In this document: one piece after another, positions 43,073 through 52,203 of the stretch
Numbering within the stretch: the stretch's first letter is position 1
Layout: every line of letters starts with the position of its first letter
Assembly (NCBI RefSeq): GCF_001984175.1
Contig: NZ_MTQP01000051.1
Coordinates: 62,001 to 126,000 of the forward strand
Origin: Saccharothrix sp. ALI-22-I
GTDB taxonomy: Bacteria; Actinomycetota; Actinomycetes; Mycobacteriales; Pseudonocardiaceae
Length of the DNA stretch: 64,000 nt
Direction: 5' to 3'
Position numbers and translations under genes: made by a program
The notes under the pieces: generated by a model
Seen by the model: only the letters and a program-made list of their open reading frames with translations
The model's database searches: none
Told to the model about the DNA's origin: nothing

Positions 43073-45781
43073 ATGCGTTTGATCAAGTTGTTGGTTCCTG
43101 CGCTGCTCATGGCAGTTCTGATCACCCCGGTGTCGGCGGCCGCGCCGGCGGTGGGTTCGCCGCCCTCCGGGTGGACGTTCACCGGCTCGCAGCTGGTGTG
43201 GACGGCGCCCCGCCCGATTCCACCGGGTGACGCGGCGATCGAGTTCTGGGACGGTGACCGGCTGCTCGGGGTGCCACGGCCGTCCGTCGACCTGCGGTCG
43301 TACACGCTGGACGGGCCGCGGATCAGTGGTGTTGAACGGCTCCAGGTCCGGGCTTCGGGTAGGCGGCTGGACGCCGAGGAGCCGTTACGCCCCATGGGCA
43401 CGACGCCGCCCGCGAACGTGCCCGCGCCGCTGCCCGCCGCCGGGGTCGACCCCGGCAAGCCCGGTCCCTTCCAGACGCGCACCGGGGAGTACGCGCTGGA
43501 CCCGATCACCGTTCCGGGATACGGCACGCCCATCGAGATGCAGGCCGTGGTCGTGGCGCCGAAAGGCGCGCCCGGCAAGCGCCCGCTGGCGTTGTTCCTG
43601 CACGGCAGGCATTTCACCTGCTACAACCCCGCCAATCCGGACGAGATCCTGATGTCGTGGCCGTGCCCGGCGGACACCAAGCCGGTGCCGAGCCACCTCG
43701 GCTACCTCCAGGCGCAGGAACTGCTCGCCTCGCAGGGCTACGTGACCGTGTCCATCTCGGCCAACGGCGTCAACGCGCAGGACGCCCAAGACCCCGAGCT
43801 GGGTGCGGGAGCGCGGTCGTCGTTGGTCCGCGCGCACCTGGCGAAGTGGGCGGATTGGGCTGGTTCCGGTCGCGGTTCGGCACCGGAGATCGTCCGCGCG
43901 TCGCCCGCCGCCGACCTGGCGAACGTGTTCCTGGTCGGGCATTCCCGTGGCGGCGAAGGGGTCAACCGGGCGGCCACCGACAGCATCACCCCGCCACCCC
44001 CGGGCAGCGGCTACGACGGCCCGGTGCGCTGGAAGATCAAGGGCGACCTGCTGATCGGCCCGACGATCTTCGGGCACAACCCGGCGCCGGACGTGCCGTC
44101 GGTGACGATCCTGCCCGGCTGCGACGGTGATGTGAACGACCTCCAGGGCCAGATGTACCTGGACGCGACCCGCGGAGTCAGCCGGGGAGCCGCACTGCAC
44201 AGCGCGCTGTACTTCGTCGGCGCGAACCACAACTACTTCAACACCGAGTGGACCCCCGGCCAGGCGGAGGCCCCGGCGTTCGACGACTTCCCGGACTCCC
44301 CCGCCGACGCGGTGTGCTCGCCGGGAACGGCCACCCGGCTGACGGCGGCGCAGCAGCAGACGGCGGGTGCCACCTACATCGCGGCGGCCGCACGCCTGTT
44401 CGTCGCGGGTGACCAGCGCGTGCTGCCGCTGTTCGACGGTTCGGGCGTCCGCGCGCCGTCGGCCGACCCGGCGCGTGTGCTCGGCCATGCCATCGGCGGC
44501 GCGCGGTCGGCGTTCATCGTGCCCGACGACGCGACGACTGCCGGTGGCAGTGCGCGGATGTGCACGCAGGCCGGGTTCGACGCTGACGTTTCGTGTGTCG
44601 ACCCGGCCGAACGGTTGGGATCGCCGCACTTCACCAGGTTCCGCGGCATCTCGCCGGAGCCCGGCAGGTTCGCCGTGGCACTGGAGTGGTCGGCCGAGGG
44701 CCGGCCGGCGGTCGTGCGTCCCGGCAAGGCGGTCTCGCTGGCCGGGGCACGGGAGCTGGCGCTGCGGCTGATCGTCCCGCCGAACACCGTGGCCAACCGC
44801 TTCGACGTGGCCGTCACCGACACGACCGGACGCCGCGCGCAGCTGGGTTCGGTGTCGCTCGACGGGCTGCCGGCCACCGAACAGATGTCCGCCCGCTGGG
44901 CGCAGGAGATCCGCGTCCCGCTGTCGTCGCACGGCGTCGACCTGCGCCAGATCGCCGCGCTGGAACTCATCCCGCGCAGCGCCACCGGACAGGCGTGGCT
45001 CATCGACGCGTACGGCTGGAACCACGGCCTGCCGGACCCCCGACCGGCCGCGCTGCCGCGTGTCGACGTGGGGACGCTGACGGTCGAGGAGGGCGACTCC
45101 GGCACGCAGACCGTCCAGGTTCCGATCACCGTGTCCGGCGACGGCCCCGGCTCGGTGCGGCTGTTCATCAACAACGAGGACGGCCGTACGTTCACCCAGC
45201 GGCTGGTGACGATCCAGCCGGGCCGGCACCGGATCGAGGTTCCGATGTCGGTCACCGGCAACACCCGCTGGAGTTTGAACTCACGGCGCGCGCTGATGGT
45301 GAAAGCCGTTCAGGGCACGGTCGCCGGTCGCTACGCGGGTGGTCTCACGGTGCTCAACGACGACCCGGCGCCGACGCTCACCGTCACCCCGGTCGCCGAC
45401 AACGTCGCCGAGGGCGGTGTCCTGACGTGGAGGGTGACGCTGTCCGAGGTGGCCGACGAGTCCGTCTTCCTGGTCGGCGTGCCGGTCGCGCCGGCCGGCG
45501 GGCCCGAACTGTCCACCACCGATATCGACCCCGAGTGGTTCCGGCAGCGGACGTACGGGGAGGAACCGCTACCGTCCCGGCCGTTGTCCACGACAGGACT
45601 GGTCGTCGTCACCTTCATCTCGCCGGGGCAGTTGATCGGGGAGGTCAGGGTCCCGACGGTGACCGACACCGAAACCGAACCAGCCGAGCAGATCCAGTTG
45701 CGGTTCACGCCGCACCAGCCTGTCGGCAGTGACATCACCATGGCCGGCACGGTCACCGACACCCCGCCACACCGTTCATGA
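43073..45781 (+). CDS. Secreted alpha/beta hydrolase with C-terminal Calx-beta-like modules
   Basis: 902 residues from ATG 43073. Sec signal peptide MRLIKLLVPALLMAVLITPV-SAAAP. The hydrolase domain has PLALFLHGRHFTCY (oxyanion region), nucleophile Ser291 in VGHSRGGEGV, and a His in FVGANHNYFNTEW. A galactose-binding-like region follows (ARELALRLIVPPNTVANRFD), then two stretches resembling Calx-beta repeats (LTVEEGDSGTQTVQVPITVS; VADNVAEGGVLTWRVTLSEV). The long Cys-containing insert near CSPGTATRL resembles secreted esterases. Likely an extracellular esterase or lipase acting on a polymer or lipid; substrate unknown. Confidence 0.82.
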   Translation: MRLIKLLVPALLMAVLITPVSAAAPAVGSPPSGWTFTGSQLVWTAPRPIPPGDAAIEFWDGDRLLGVPRPSVDLRSYTLDGPRISGVERLQVRASGRRLDAEEPLRPMGTTPPANVPAPLPAAGVDPGKPGPFQTRTGEYALDPITVPGYGTPIEMQAVVVAPKGAPGKRPLALFLHGRHFTCYNPANPDEILMSWPCPADTKPVPSHLGYLQAQELLASQGYVTVSISANGVNAQDAQDPELGAGARSSLVRAHLAKWADWAGSGRGSAPEIVRASPAADLANVFLVGHSRGGEGVNRAATDSITPPPPGSGYDGPVRWKIKGDLLIGPTIFGHNPAPDVPSVTILPGCDGDVNDLQGQMYLDATRGVSRGAALHSALYFVGANHNYFNTEWTPGQAEAPAFDDFPDSPADAVCSPGTATRLTAAQQQTAGATYIAAAARLFVAGDQRVLPLFDGSGVRAPSADPARVLGHAIGGARSAFIVPDDATTAGGSARMCTQAGFDADVSCVDPAERLGSPHFTRFRGISPEPGRFAVALEWSAEGRPAVVRPGKAVSLAGARELALRLIVPPNTVANRFDVAVTDTTGRRAQLGSVSLDGLPATEQMSARWAQEIRVPLSSHGVDLRQIAALELIPRSATGQAWLIDAYGWNHGLPDPRPAALPRVDVGTLTVEEGDSGTQTVQVPITVSGDGPGSVRLFINNEDGRTFTQRLVTIQPGRHRIEVPMSVTGNTRWSLNSRRALMVKAVQGTVAGRYAGGLTVLNDDPAPTLTVTPVADNVAEGGVLTWRVTLSEVADESVFLVGVPVAPAGGPELSTTDIDPEWFRQRTYGEEPLPSRPLSTTGLVVVTFISPGQLIGEVRVPTVTDTETEPAEQIQLRFTPHQPVGSDITMAGTVTDTPPHRS

Positions 45782-45838
45782 CCATCACGACAAACCGCGC
45801 GCCCTGACACGCTTGGGGCGTTCACAGAAGACGGTTCA

Positions 45839-45873
45839 CCGTTGCGGGTAACCAGCCCGGTCACCCGCAACGG
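45839..45873. terminator. Terminator after the secreted hydrolase
   Basis: CCGTTGCGGGT (45839-45849) and ACCCGCAACGG (45863-45873), a perfect 11-bp stem. Confidence 0.75.
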
Positions 45874-45966
45874 CGGACTCCACGCCGGCTGTGGATCGTC
45901 ACCCGTTCGGATGGGCCGACGGGCGGGAGCCGCCAGGCACGGGCAGGATCTCGTGCCGGAGGAACC

Positions 45967-46731
45967 ATGTGGCAGTCGGACGGGTGGGACGTCAGAGCGC
46001 GGATCGGGGTGCTGACCCCGCACGCCGACGTGGGGCCGGAGTCCGAGCTGCGCGCGATGGCACCCCCGGACGTCGGCGTGCACGCCGCGCGGGTGGAGTT
46101 CGGCGCCATGGGTGCGGGCGGGGTGATGGCCCCCACGATCCCGCTCGCGCCGGTCCTGGCGTTCGTGGAGCCGCCGCACATCGACGACGCGGTCGGCCTG
46201 CTGTCCGCCGCACCCGTCGCCGCGATCGGCATCGGGTTCACGAGTTCGGCGTACGCCGACGCCCGCGCGGAGGAACGGGCCGTCGACCGGTTGCGGGCTC
46301 TGGGTGGAATCCCGGTCGTGGCGACGTGCCCGGCCGCGGTCGAGGCGCTGAGTGTGCTGGGCGCCGACCGGATCGCCGTGTTCAACCCACCGTGGTTCGA
46401 CGCCGCACTCGACCAGCTCGGCGTGGAGTACTTCACCGACCAGGGGTTCGACGTGATCGCCCACGGTTCGTGCGTGCTGCCGAGCAACCAGCGCAACATC
46501 ACCCCGCTCGACCTCTACGACTGGCTCCGCGCGCACACCCCGGACACCGCGGAGGCGGTCTTCGTGGGCGGCAACGGTTTCCGCACCGTCGGCGTCATCG
46601 CCGCACTGGAACAACACCTCGGCCGCCCAGTGCTCACGGCGAACCAGGTACTCCTGTGGAAGCTCCTCCGCACGGCACAGGTGCCCACGTCGTCCGTGCG
46701 CGGCTACGGCTGGTTGTTCGAGACGTCGTAA
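45967..46731 (+). CDS. Asp/Glu racemase-fold protein (maleate isomerase-like), cysteines missing
   Basis: 254 residues from ATG 45967 (GGAGGAACC directly before). The fold is recognisable from RIGVLTPHADVGPESELRAM, IPVVATCPAAVEALSVLGAD and IAVFNPPWFDAAL, and the closing RPVLTANQVLLWKLLR. In the family two cysteines act in GCTS- and SCTN-like motifs. The corresponding spots here read GFTSSAY and GGNGFRT. The only cysteines are in VATCPAA and GSCVLPS, not at the catalytic positions. It may do different chemistry or only bind a ligand. It stands alone. Confidence 0.78.
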   Translation: MWQSDGWDVRARIGVLTPHADVGPESELRAMAPPDVGVHAARVEFGAMGAGGVMAPTIPLAPVLAFVEPPHIDDAVGLLSAAPVAAIGIGFTSSAYADARAEERAVDRLRALGGIPVVATCPAAVEALSVLGADRIAVFNPPWFDAALDQLGVEYFTDQGFDVIAHGSCVLPSNQRNITPLDLYDWLRAHTPDTAEAVFVGGNGFRTVGVIAALEQHLGRPVLTANQVLLWKLLRTAQVPTSSVRGYGWLFETS

Positions 46732-46797
46732 CGGCGGTCCTCCGGCGAGCCGGTGCCGTGCAGGCCCGGTTGGCGGAGCGGGGTCGTTGCGCGCGGA

Positions 46798-47532
46798 TCA
46801 CGGGTGATGTGGTCGTTGGAACAGCGCCGTGAGGAGGAACGGCACGCCGAACAGGTCGGCGTCGGGTGGTTGTTCGATCATGTGGCGTAGTTCGATCTCG
46901 GTGTAGCCGTCGAAGAGGTGGCGCAGTTCGTCCGGTGTGTAGGCCAGCCCGCCGTGCAGGCTGCCGTCCCGGTACAGCTGCAGGTCGGGTGTCCGGGAGC
47001 CGTCCGCGCCCGCCGCGAAGCAGACCAGCCCGAAGTGGCCGCCGGGTGTCGTGTACCGCTCAAGCAGCGCCAGGTAGCTGATCCTGCGGTGTGGCGGGAG
47101 GTGGTGCAGGCAGCCCGAGTCGTAGACCAGGTCGTAGCTGTCGTGGGGGAGGTCGACGGCGAAGATGTCGGCGCAGTGGAATCGGATGTCCGCACCGGCT
47201 TGGGCGGCGCGTTCCCGTGCCCACGCCACTGCTGTGGACGAGATGTCCACCGCGTCCACCGTGAACCCGGCGGCGGCGAGTCGCAGGGCGTTGCGTCCCG
47301 GCCCGCACCCCAGTTCGAGGGCGCGGCCGCCGCGGAGCAGATCCTGGTTCAGCCAAGACTCCAGGTTCTCGTCCGCACCAGGGACGAAGAAGGGGATCGG
47401 GCGGTCGCGGTCGGCGTAGAACCGGTCCCACCACTGTGCGGGGTCGGCTGTTCCGGTCGACTCGCTGTCATCGACGAACAGTCGGTCCAGCAAGCGAAGC
47501 AGGTCGTCCAGCGACCGGATCTCACGGTTCAT
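46798..47532 (-). CDS. Class I SAM-dependent methyltransferase
   Basis: 244 residues from ATG 47532. SAM-binding motif I RALELGCGPGRNALRLAAAG, acidic motif II VDAVDISSTAVAWARER, and YDLVYDSGCLHHLPPHRRIS as motif IV with the post-I segment FHCADIFAVD. The N-terminal WWDRFYADRDRPIPFFVPG is typical of TehB/thiopurine-like methyltransferases of actinomycetes. Small-molecule substrate unknown. Its 3' end faces the racemase-fold gene. Confidence 0.87.
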   Translation of the reverse strand: MNREIRSLDDLLRLLDRLFVDDSESTGTADPAQWWDRFYADRDRPIPFFVPGADENLESWLNQDLLRGGRALELGCGPGRNALRLAAAGFTVDAVDISSTAVAWARERAAQAGADIRFHCADIFAVDLPHDSYDLVYDSGCLHHLPPHRRISYLALLERYTTPGGHFGLVCFAAGADGSRTPDLQLYRDGSLHGGLAYTPDELRHLFDGYTEIELRHMIEQPPDADLFGVPFLLTALFQRPHHP

Positions 47533-47648
47533 CGGCTCCCCCAGGTCGAATCCAGGCGAGTCTAGCGAGTGCGGCGCCGGATTCCCGGTTCGGCGGGCAT
47601 CGCGAGCCACCCGAACAAGATCACCCCTAATGGAGTCGGCCGCCGCCG

Positions 47649-48344
47649 CTACGTCTGATCGAGCAGGGTGAGGTAGGCGTCGAGTTGGGCCGCGCCGGCG
47701 AGAAGGTCGCGGCTGCGCGTGGTCAGCCGGTCCTGCCAGGAGTCGAGGAAGGCGCTCAACGCGTCCGCCCCGCCCGCCTCGCGCAGCGACTCGACGAACT
47801 GCGCGACCTGGCGCAGCAGGTACCCACCTCGGCGCAACTGCCGCGCGATCTCGGCGTCGCGCACACAGTCCGGTCCGTATTCGCGGTAACCCGTTGCGCG
47901 GTCGCGTTCGGGGCGCAGGATGCCCTCGGTTTCCCAGGTGCGCAGCGTCGCCGGGTGCACGCCGAGCCGACGCGCGAGTTCACCCACGGTCAGCGGTCGA
48001 CCGTTGACCGGCCCGGGTGTCGTGGCGGACAGGCTGCCAAGGGCCGTCGCGACCTCGGTGCGGGTGCCGCGTTCGGCGAGCAGCGCGACGTGCGCGGCGT
48101 CGATGAGCCGGTAGGCGGACTCGGTGTCGCCCTGGTTCGTCGCACGCATGATCTCCACCGCCTGCTGGTGCCCGTGGCCACGGCGCAACGCGAGGAAGGC
48201 GCGCAGGGCCTGCGCGTGCAGGGGCGTGTAACGCCGGTAGCCGGTCTCGCTGCGCTCGGTCGGCGGGAGGACGCCGGCGTCGTCGTAGTTGCGGATCGCC
48301 TGTGCGGACAACCCGTGTTCCCGGGCCAGGTCGATGGGTCGCAG
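47649..48344 (-). CDS. MerR family regulator with two HTH modules, probable CTG start
   Basis: 231 residues if started at CTG 48344. The protein begins L/M-RPIDLAREHGLSAQAIRN in this frame and GGAGG sits 6 bases before the CTG; no ATG, GTG or TTG is available until TTG 48311, which would cut into the first recognition helix. First HTH: AREHGLSAQAIRNYDDAGVL with GYRRYTPLHAQALRAF. Second HTH: TVGELARRLGVHPATLRTWE with GYREYGPDCVRD, then a long helix. Regulators of this kind usually act on adjacent divergent genes; here that is the erythromycin-esterase-like gene at 48458. Confidence 0.85.
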   Translation of the reverse strand: MRPIDLAREHGLSAQAIRNYDDAGVLPPTERSETGYRRYTPLHAQALRAFLALRRGHGHQQAVEIMRATNQGDTESAYRLIDAAHVALLAERGTRTEVATALGSLSATTPGPVNGRPLTVGELARRLGVHPATLRTWETEGILRPERDRATGYREYGPDCVRDAEIARQLRRGGYLLRQVAQFVESLREAGGADALSAFLDSWQDRLTTRSRDLLAGAAQLDAYLTLLDQT

Positions 48345-48414
48345 CGTGCACCTCCGATTGAGGCTTCAACCCTATCGGACCGAGGTAGAAGCCGCAGAAG
48401 CTTCAACCGATTCT

Positions 48415-48430
48415 TCAACGATAGCGTTGA
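48415..48430. promoter_or_regulatory. Dyad in the MerR/esterase divergent promoter
   Basis: TCAACG-ATAG-CGTTGA is a perfect dyad 28 bases upstream of the esterase start. TTCAAC occurs again at 48365 and 48402 nearby, in line with repeated MerR-type half sites. Confidence 0.5.
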
Positions 48431-48457
48431 GGGCAGTTCCTTTCGGAAGGGGTGTTC

Positions 48458-49675
48458 ATGTCCACTGCCACACCACTGCGCGGGATCGGCCGCCAACTCG
48501 ACGACCAGGCAAGCCTGGGCCGTGCCGTCGACGAGCTGCTCGCCGCGCGGACCGAGCCGCCGACCCTGCTCGCCCTCGGCGAGCCGACTCACGGGATCAA
48601 GGCGTTCCCGTTGCTGCGCAACGAACTCCTCGGTCACCTCGTCGAACGCGGGTACCGGTCGGTCGTGCTGGAGACCGATGTCTTTGCCGCGTCCGTTGTC
48701 GACGACTACGTGGCCGGGGGAACGGGGGATGTCGACGCGGTGCTCGCGACCGGGTTCAGCCACGGGTTCGGCGCCGTGCCGGGCAACCGTGAACTCGTCG
48801 AATGGCTCCGCGCGCACAACGCCGGCCGTGCGCCGCAGGACCGGGTCCGCTTCCACGGCTTCGACGCGCCGGTGGAGTCCTCCGGTGCGCCGAGCCCGCG
48901 ACACGCACTGTCCTCGGTCAACGACTACCTGCCCGTCGCGCTGCGGCCAGAGTCGGTCCGCGACCTCGACGCGCTGCTCGGCGAGGACGCGGACTGGACG
49001 AACCAGGCGGCCATGTTCGACCCGGCAGCGTCCATCGGCGACTCCGACCGTGCTCGCGCCCTGCGCATCATCGCCGACGACCTAGCCAGCACGTTGCGCC
49101 GCGCGGCACCCGTCCTGCGCCCCGCCGACCCGACCGACTACGCCCACGCCGTCGCGCACGCGCGCACCGCCCAGGGCCTGCTGCGCTATCACGCGGCCAT
49201 GGCCCGCTCCGCACCCGATCGCATCGCGACCCTGCTCAGCCTGCGCGCCGAGATGATGGCCGAGAACCTGCTCGCGATCGTCGCCCAGGAGCAGCGACGC
49301 GGGCCAAGCCTGGTGTTCGCGCACAACGTGCACCTCCAGCGTGCGCAGTCCCACATGCCGGTCGGCGAGAACGACGTGAGCTGGGCGAGCGCTGGTGCGC
49401 TCGTCGGGCTCGCCCTCGGCGAGCGTTATGTGTTCCTGGCAACCGACGCCAACCCCCACAGCGCCCCGGGCACCCTCCAAGGCGTGTTGGCCGAGGCAAC
49501 CACCCGCCGCGCCCTGTTCCCGACACAGGCCCTGCGCGCCGCGCTCCCCCCGTCGATCGGCACGGGCGAACCGATCGTGCGCGGCCACCTCCCGCTGAAC
49601 CCGGCGGAGTTGGACGGCACCGACGCAGTCATCTTCATCGCCGATACCGACGGGAAGCGGCATCAGTACTGGTAA
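48458..49675 (+). CDS. Erythromycin esterase family protein
   Basis: 405 residues from ATG 48458 (GGAAGGGG 5 bases upstream). The diagnostic LALGEPTHGIKAFPLLRNEL carries the Glu and His of the EreA/B family, followed by YRSVVLETDVFAASVVDDYV and the second active-site block LVFAHNVHLQRAQSHMP. EreA/EreB hydrolyse the macrolide lactone; many actinomycete relatives are not resistance genes and act on other esters. Control by the divergent MerR regulator is expected. Whether it gives macrolide resistance cannot be told from sequence. Confidence 0.85.
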   Translation: MSTATPLRGIGRQLDDQASLGRAVDELLAARTEPPTLLALGEPTHGIKAFPLLRNELLGHLVERGYRSVVLETDVFAASVVDDYVAGGTGDVDAVLATGFSHGFGAVPGNRELVEWLRAHNAGRAPQDRVRFHGFDAPVESSGAPSPRHALSSVNDYLPVALRPESVRDLDALLGEDADWTNQAAMFDPAASIGDSDRARALRIIADDLASTLRRAAPVLRPADPTDYAHAVAHARTAQGLLRYHAAMARSAPDRIATLLSLRAEMMAENLLAIVAQEQRRGPSLVFAHNVHLQRAQSHMPVGENDVSWASAGALVGLALGERYVFLATDANPHSAPGTLQGVLAEATTRRALFPTQALRAALPPSIGTGEPIVRGHLPLNPAELDGTDAVIFIADTDGKRHQYW

Positions 49676-49767
49676 CGGCACTCGATGCGGAGGCAATGGG
49701 CAACGTGTAAACCTGCGGTAGGCCATCGCATGGGGCCGGCATGAAATAGCCATGGACGTGAAGCGGT

Positions 49768-50592
49768 TTGTCGCGCCCGCGGCAGCTACGAGATCGCGGG
49801 CGCGGTGGGCCGGTCGAGACAATGTATGACGCCCATCAGATCGCGGCACTGGCGTTCCCCAGCTTCCGGTCCGGACGGTCCGGCTACCGGTGGTTCCGTC
49901 ACGCTGGCGGGGTGAACCCGCGACTGTCCACAACGGTCTCCGGCCGCTACCTGTCGTTCGTCGAGCGCGAGGACATCGCGCTGCTGCGCGCCCAGGGCCT
50001 CGGCGTGCGCGCGATCGCCCGGCGGCTCGGCCGGAACGCCTCGACGATCTCGCGGGAACTGCGCCGCAACGCCTCGACGCGGACCTACGACCTGGAGTAC
50101 AAGGCGTCGACGGCACAGTGGCATTCCGAACGGCGTGCCAGGCGCCCCAAGGTCGCCAGACTCGTCGCCGACGGGCGGCTGCGCGACTACGTCCAGCGGC
50201 GCTTGTCCGGTGAGGTCCGTGACGCCGACGGCGCCGTGCGCGGTCCCGACGGTCCGACGTGGAAGGGCCGCAACAAGCCGCATCGCGGTGACCGGGCCTG
50301 GGTCCAGGCGTGGAGCCCCGAGCAGATCGTGAAGCGACTTCCGGTCGACTTCCCGGATGATGAGTCCATGCGGATCAGCCACGAGGCGATCTACCAAGCC
50401 CTCTAAGTCGAAGGTCGCGGCGCTCTCAAACGCGAGCTCGTCGCCTGCCTGCGCACAGGACGGGCTCTGCGGGTCCCACGCGCCAGGTCGAGGCAGAAGG
50501 CATGGGCACACGTCACCCCGGATGTCCTGATCACCGAGCGGCCGGCCGAGGCCGACGACCGCGCCGTGCCCGGACACTGGGAAGGCGACCTC
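49768..50592 (+). pseudogene. IS30 family transposase, nonsense codon and truncation
   Basis: The frame reads FVEREDIALLRAQGLGVRAI, ARRLGRNASTISRELRRNAS (the IS30 HTH), WSPEQIVKRLPVDFPDDESM, RISHEAIYQAL, then TAA at 50404-50406 where relatives have a Tyr codon. Beyond the stop the same frame goes on: VEGRGALKRELVACLRTGRA, TPDVLITERPAEADDRAVPG, HWEGDL. It ends at 50592 where a group II intron begins, so the DDE catalytic core is missing. The left part before about 49820 is uncertain. Confidence 0.8.
49772..49804. repeat. Hairpin at the left side of the IS30 remnant
   Basis: CGCGCCCGCG (49772-49781) and CGCGGGCGCG (49795-49804) are a perfect 10-bp inverted repeat. It could end the esterase transcript or belong to the element. 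Confidence 0.45.
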
Positions 50593-51475
50593 GTGCGCCA
50601 CGAGGCGCTGTGTTTTCGAGCGGAGGTGAAAGACCTACGCCGTTGTGCTGTCGCAGCAGCATAACGAAGCTGAGGGCAGCCTGATCCGGGAATCGCCGGA
50701 GAGGGCGGAAAGCGGCTCTGACAACGCCGGGACGGGCCAGCACTGCCGAATGGTTCGGGTCCGGCAAGCGAGACGGGAAGGTGTACGAGAGGAACCGGTG
50801 TTGTCACATCCCTTAAGTCTCCCGCCAGCTCCAATTCGGTGGATATGGGCTGGATCGCGGTGCACACCCGGTCACGTGTTCGTGGTGGCCGGGGAACTCT
50901 TGGGCTGGTTCAGGTCGCCGGTTCGGGAGGTCACGGTGAAAGTCTGCGGCGTAACCGTGACGATGCCGCGGGGATATAGCCGGGCACCTCGCCCGACAAT
51001 CGAAACACAGTGAACGTGGGAACCACTTCGGATCTCCGTATCGACCGCTTGTTGTCGCGGTGGATGCGGATAGGCGCGATGTCCGCTGACGATCCGAGGG
51101 TGGGGCGGAGGACTCGTAGTAGTCCGAGGACGGGAAAGCCGTCCACATGGCGAAGGGGTCCAGCGGATTCATGTTGGCGAGGGACTGTGATGGGCGGAGA
51201 CACCATTGAATAGTGGTGAGCCGTGGCCGGACGCCGATTCGGCATGGTTTCGGGCACGTCGGATGCAGACCAAACTGCACCAGTGGGCGGTCAGCGATGC
51301 TGGTCGCCGGTTTGACGACCTGTTCAACCTCGTGTGTCACCCTGATTTCCTCGCTGTGGCATGGGGAAGGGTGTCGGGGACCAAGGGCGCGCGCACTCCT
51401 GGGGTGGACCGGGTAGCTCCATGGTTCATTTCCGAACCGGCGGAGGTCGCCGCATTTCTGGGTCTCCTGAAAGCT
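50593..51475 (+). mobile_element. Group II intron, 5' part only
   Basis: Starts GTGCGCC exactly where IS30 homology stops, the standard first bases of bacterial group II introns. Downstream it has structured non-coding sequence of the intron type (for example AGCCTGATCCGGGAATCGCC and GGGACGGGCC near 50680-50740). It also encodes the first part of the intron reverse transcriptase from 51206. Domains IV-VI and the 3' splice site are absent: the element ends abruptly near 51475 against an unrelated minus-strand gene. It cannot splice or move by itself. Confidence 0.75.
51206..51475 (+). pseudogene. ltrA: Group II intron reverse transcriptase, N-terminal fragment
   Basis: From TTG 51206: NSGEPWPDADSAWFRARRMQ, TKLHQWAVSDAGRRFDDLFN, LVCHPDFLAVAWGRVSGTKG, ARTPGVDRVAP. 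This is the start of LtrA-type maturase/reverse transcriptase (the G-A-R-T-P-GVD stretch is RT block 0). Homology stops after about 90 residues at EVAAFLGLLK, before the YxDD motif. Not functional. Confidence 0.8.
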
Positions 51476-51910
51476 GTCAAACGCATCGGTTATGCCCGCG
51501 TTCAACGGCATGTCGACTTCGTCCACAGGCTGGACCAGCAGGGGCGCGGGTAACACCGCGGACTCCACCTTCTCCAGGGCGAGGGTCAGACGCAGCTGTT
51601 CGGCGAGCGTCTGACCCAAACGCCGCGTCACGTAGTTCTCGATCTGCGCCAACGCGTTTGGCCGGTTGCGCGGGTGGTCGTAGGCGCGTACGGACTCACT
51701 GGAGCGCCGGAACTCCAGCACGCCCAACGCGGTCAGGACAACCAGCCCCATCCCCACCGCCGGCCACGCCCACGGCTCGAAGCCCGCCAGCGGACCGGGC
51801 AGCGACCCGCCGGTACCGATGTTGATCGCAGCAGGCACCAACACCGCGCCGAACACCACGGCCACGCCGATGAGCATGACTCGAGCCGTCGGAATCCGGC
51901 CGTCCGCCAC
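51468..51910 (-). pseudogene. NACHT/STAND NTPase gene, N-terminal fragment only
   Basis: From 51910 the product starts MADGRIPTARVMLIGVAVVF with two membrane helices, then VYDHPRNRPNALAQIENYV-like linker text (RNRPNALAQIENYVTRRLGQ), LAEQLRLTLALEKVESAVLP, APLLVQPVDEV and NAGITDAFDSF. In relatives this is the lead-in to a Walker A (VLGAPGAGKTT). Here the sequence changes at about 51470 into the complementary strand of the intron, so the NTPase core and repeats are gone. The frame continues to 50813 but is meaningless there. Confidence 0.65.
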
Positions 51911-52014
51911 ACCACGCCCCCTGTCGTCACCTCCACCCTAAGTCATGCGAATCCCTTACGTACGGCCGCAAAACTGCGGTCACACCAGCGGAAGATGGCA
52001 CACGTGATTCCCCA

Positions 52015-52200
52015 GTGAACGCCGGCAGCGAAGGTGTTTCGGGACCGGCCCACCGCGGCGTCGCCGGACTCGAAGCCGACGTCGACGCCTGGAACGACGA
52101 TCCCAAGCCCTTCGTCCGGACCAGGACCGCCGACGAGATCCTCGACAACCTCGCCCGGTACCGCCGACGAATCAACGACTCAGGACGCTGGACCGCTAGA
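52015..52200 (+). pseudogene. IS630 family transposase C-terminal remnant
   Basis: Reads HRGVAGLEADVDAWNDDPKP, FVRTRTADEILDNLARYRRR, INDSGRW. This matches the end of IS630 transposases (DIRAWxxxWNDDPKPFVWTKTADEILDNLARYCxRINDSGH). A few residues are missing inside and the terminal His-stop is lost. It lies 5 bases from the 3' end of the biosynthetic operon and marks its border. Confidence 0.75.
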
Positions 52201-52203
52201 CCG

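Noticed and set aside
50813..51910. A 365-residue minus-strand protein
   Set aside because: Only the part from 51910 to about 51470 is protein-like (NACHT N-terminus); the rest is the complement of the group II intron.
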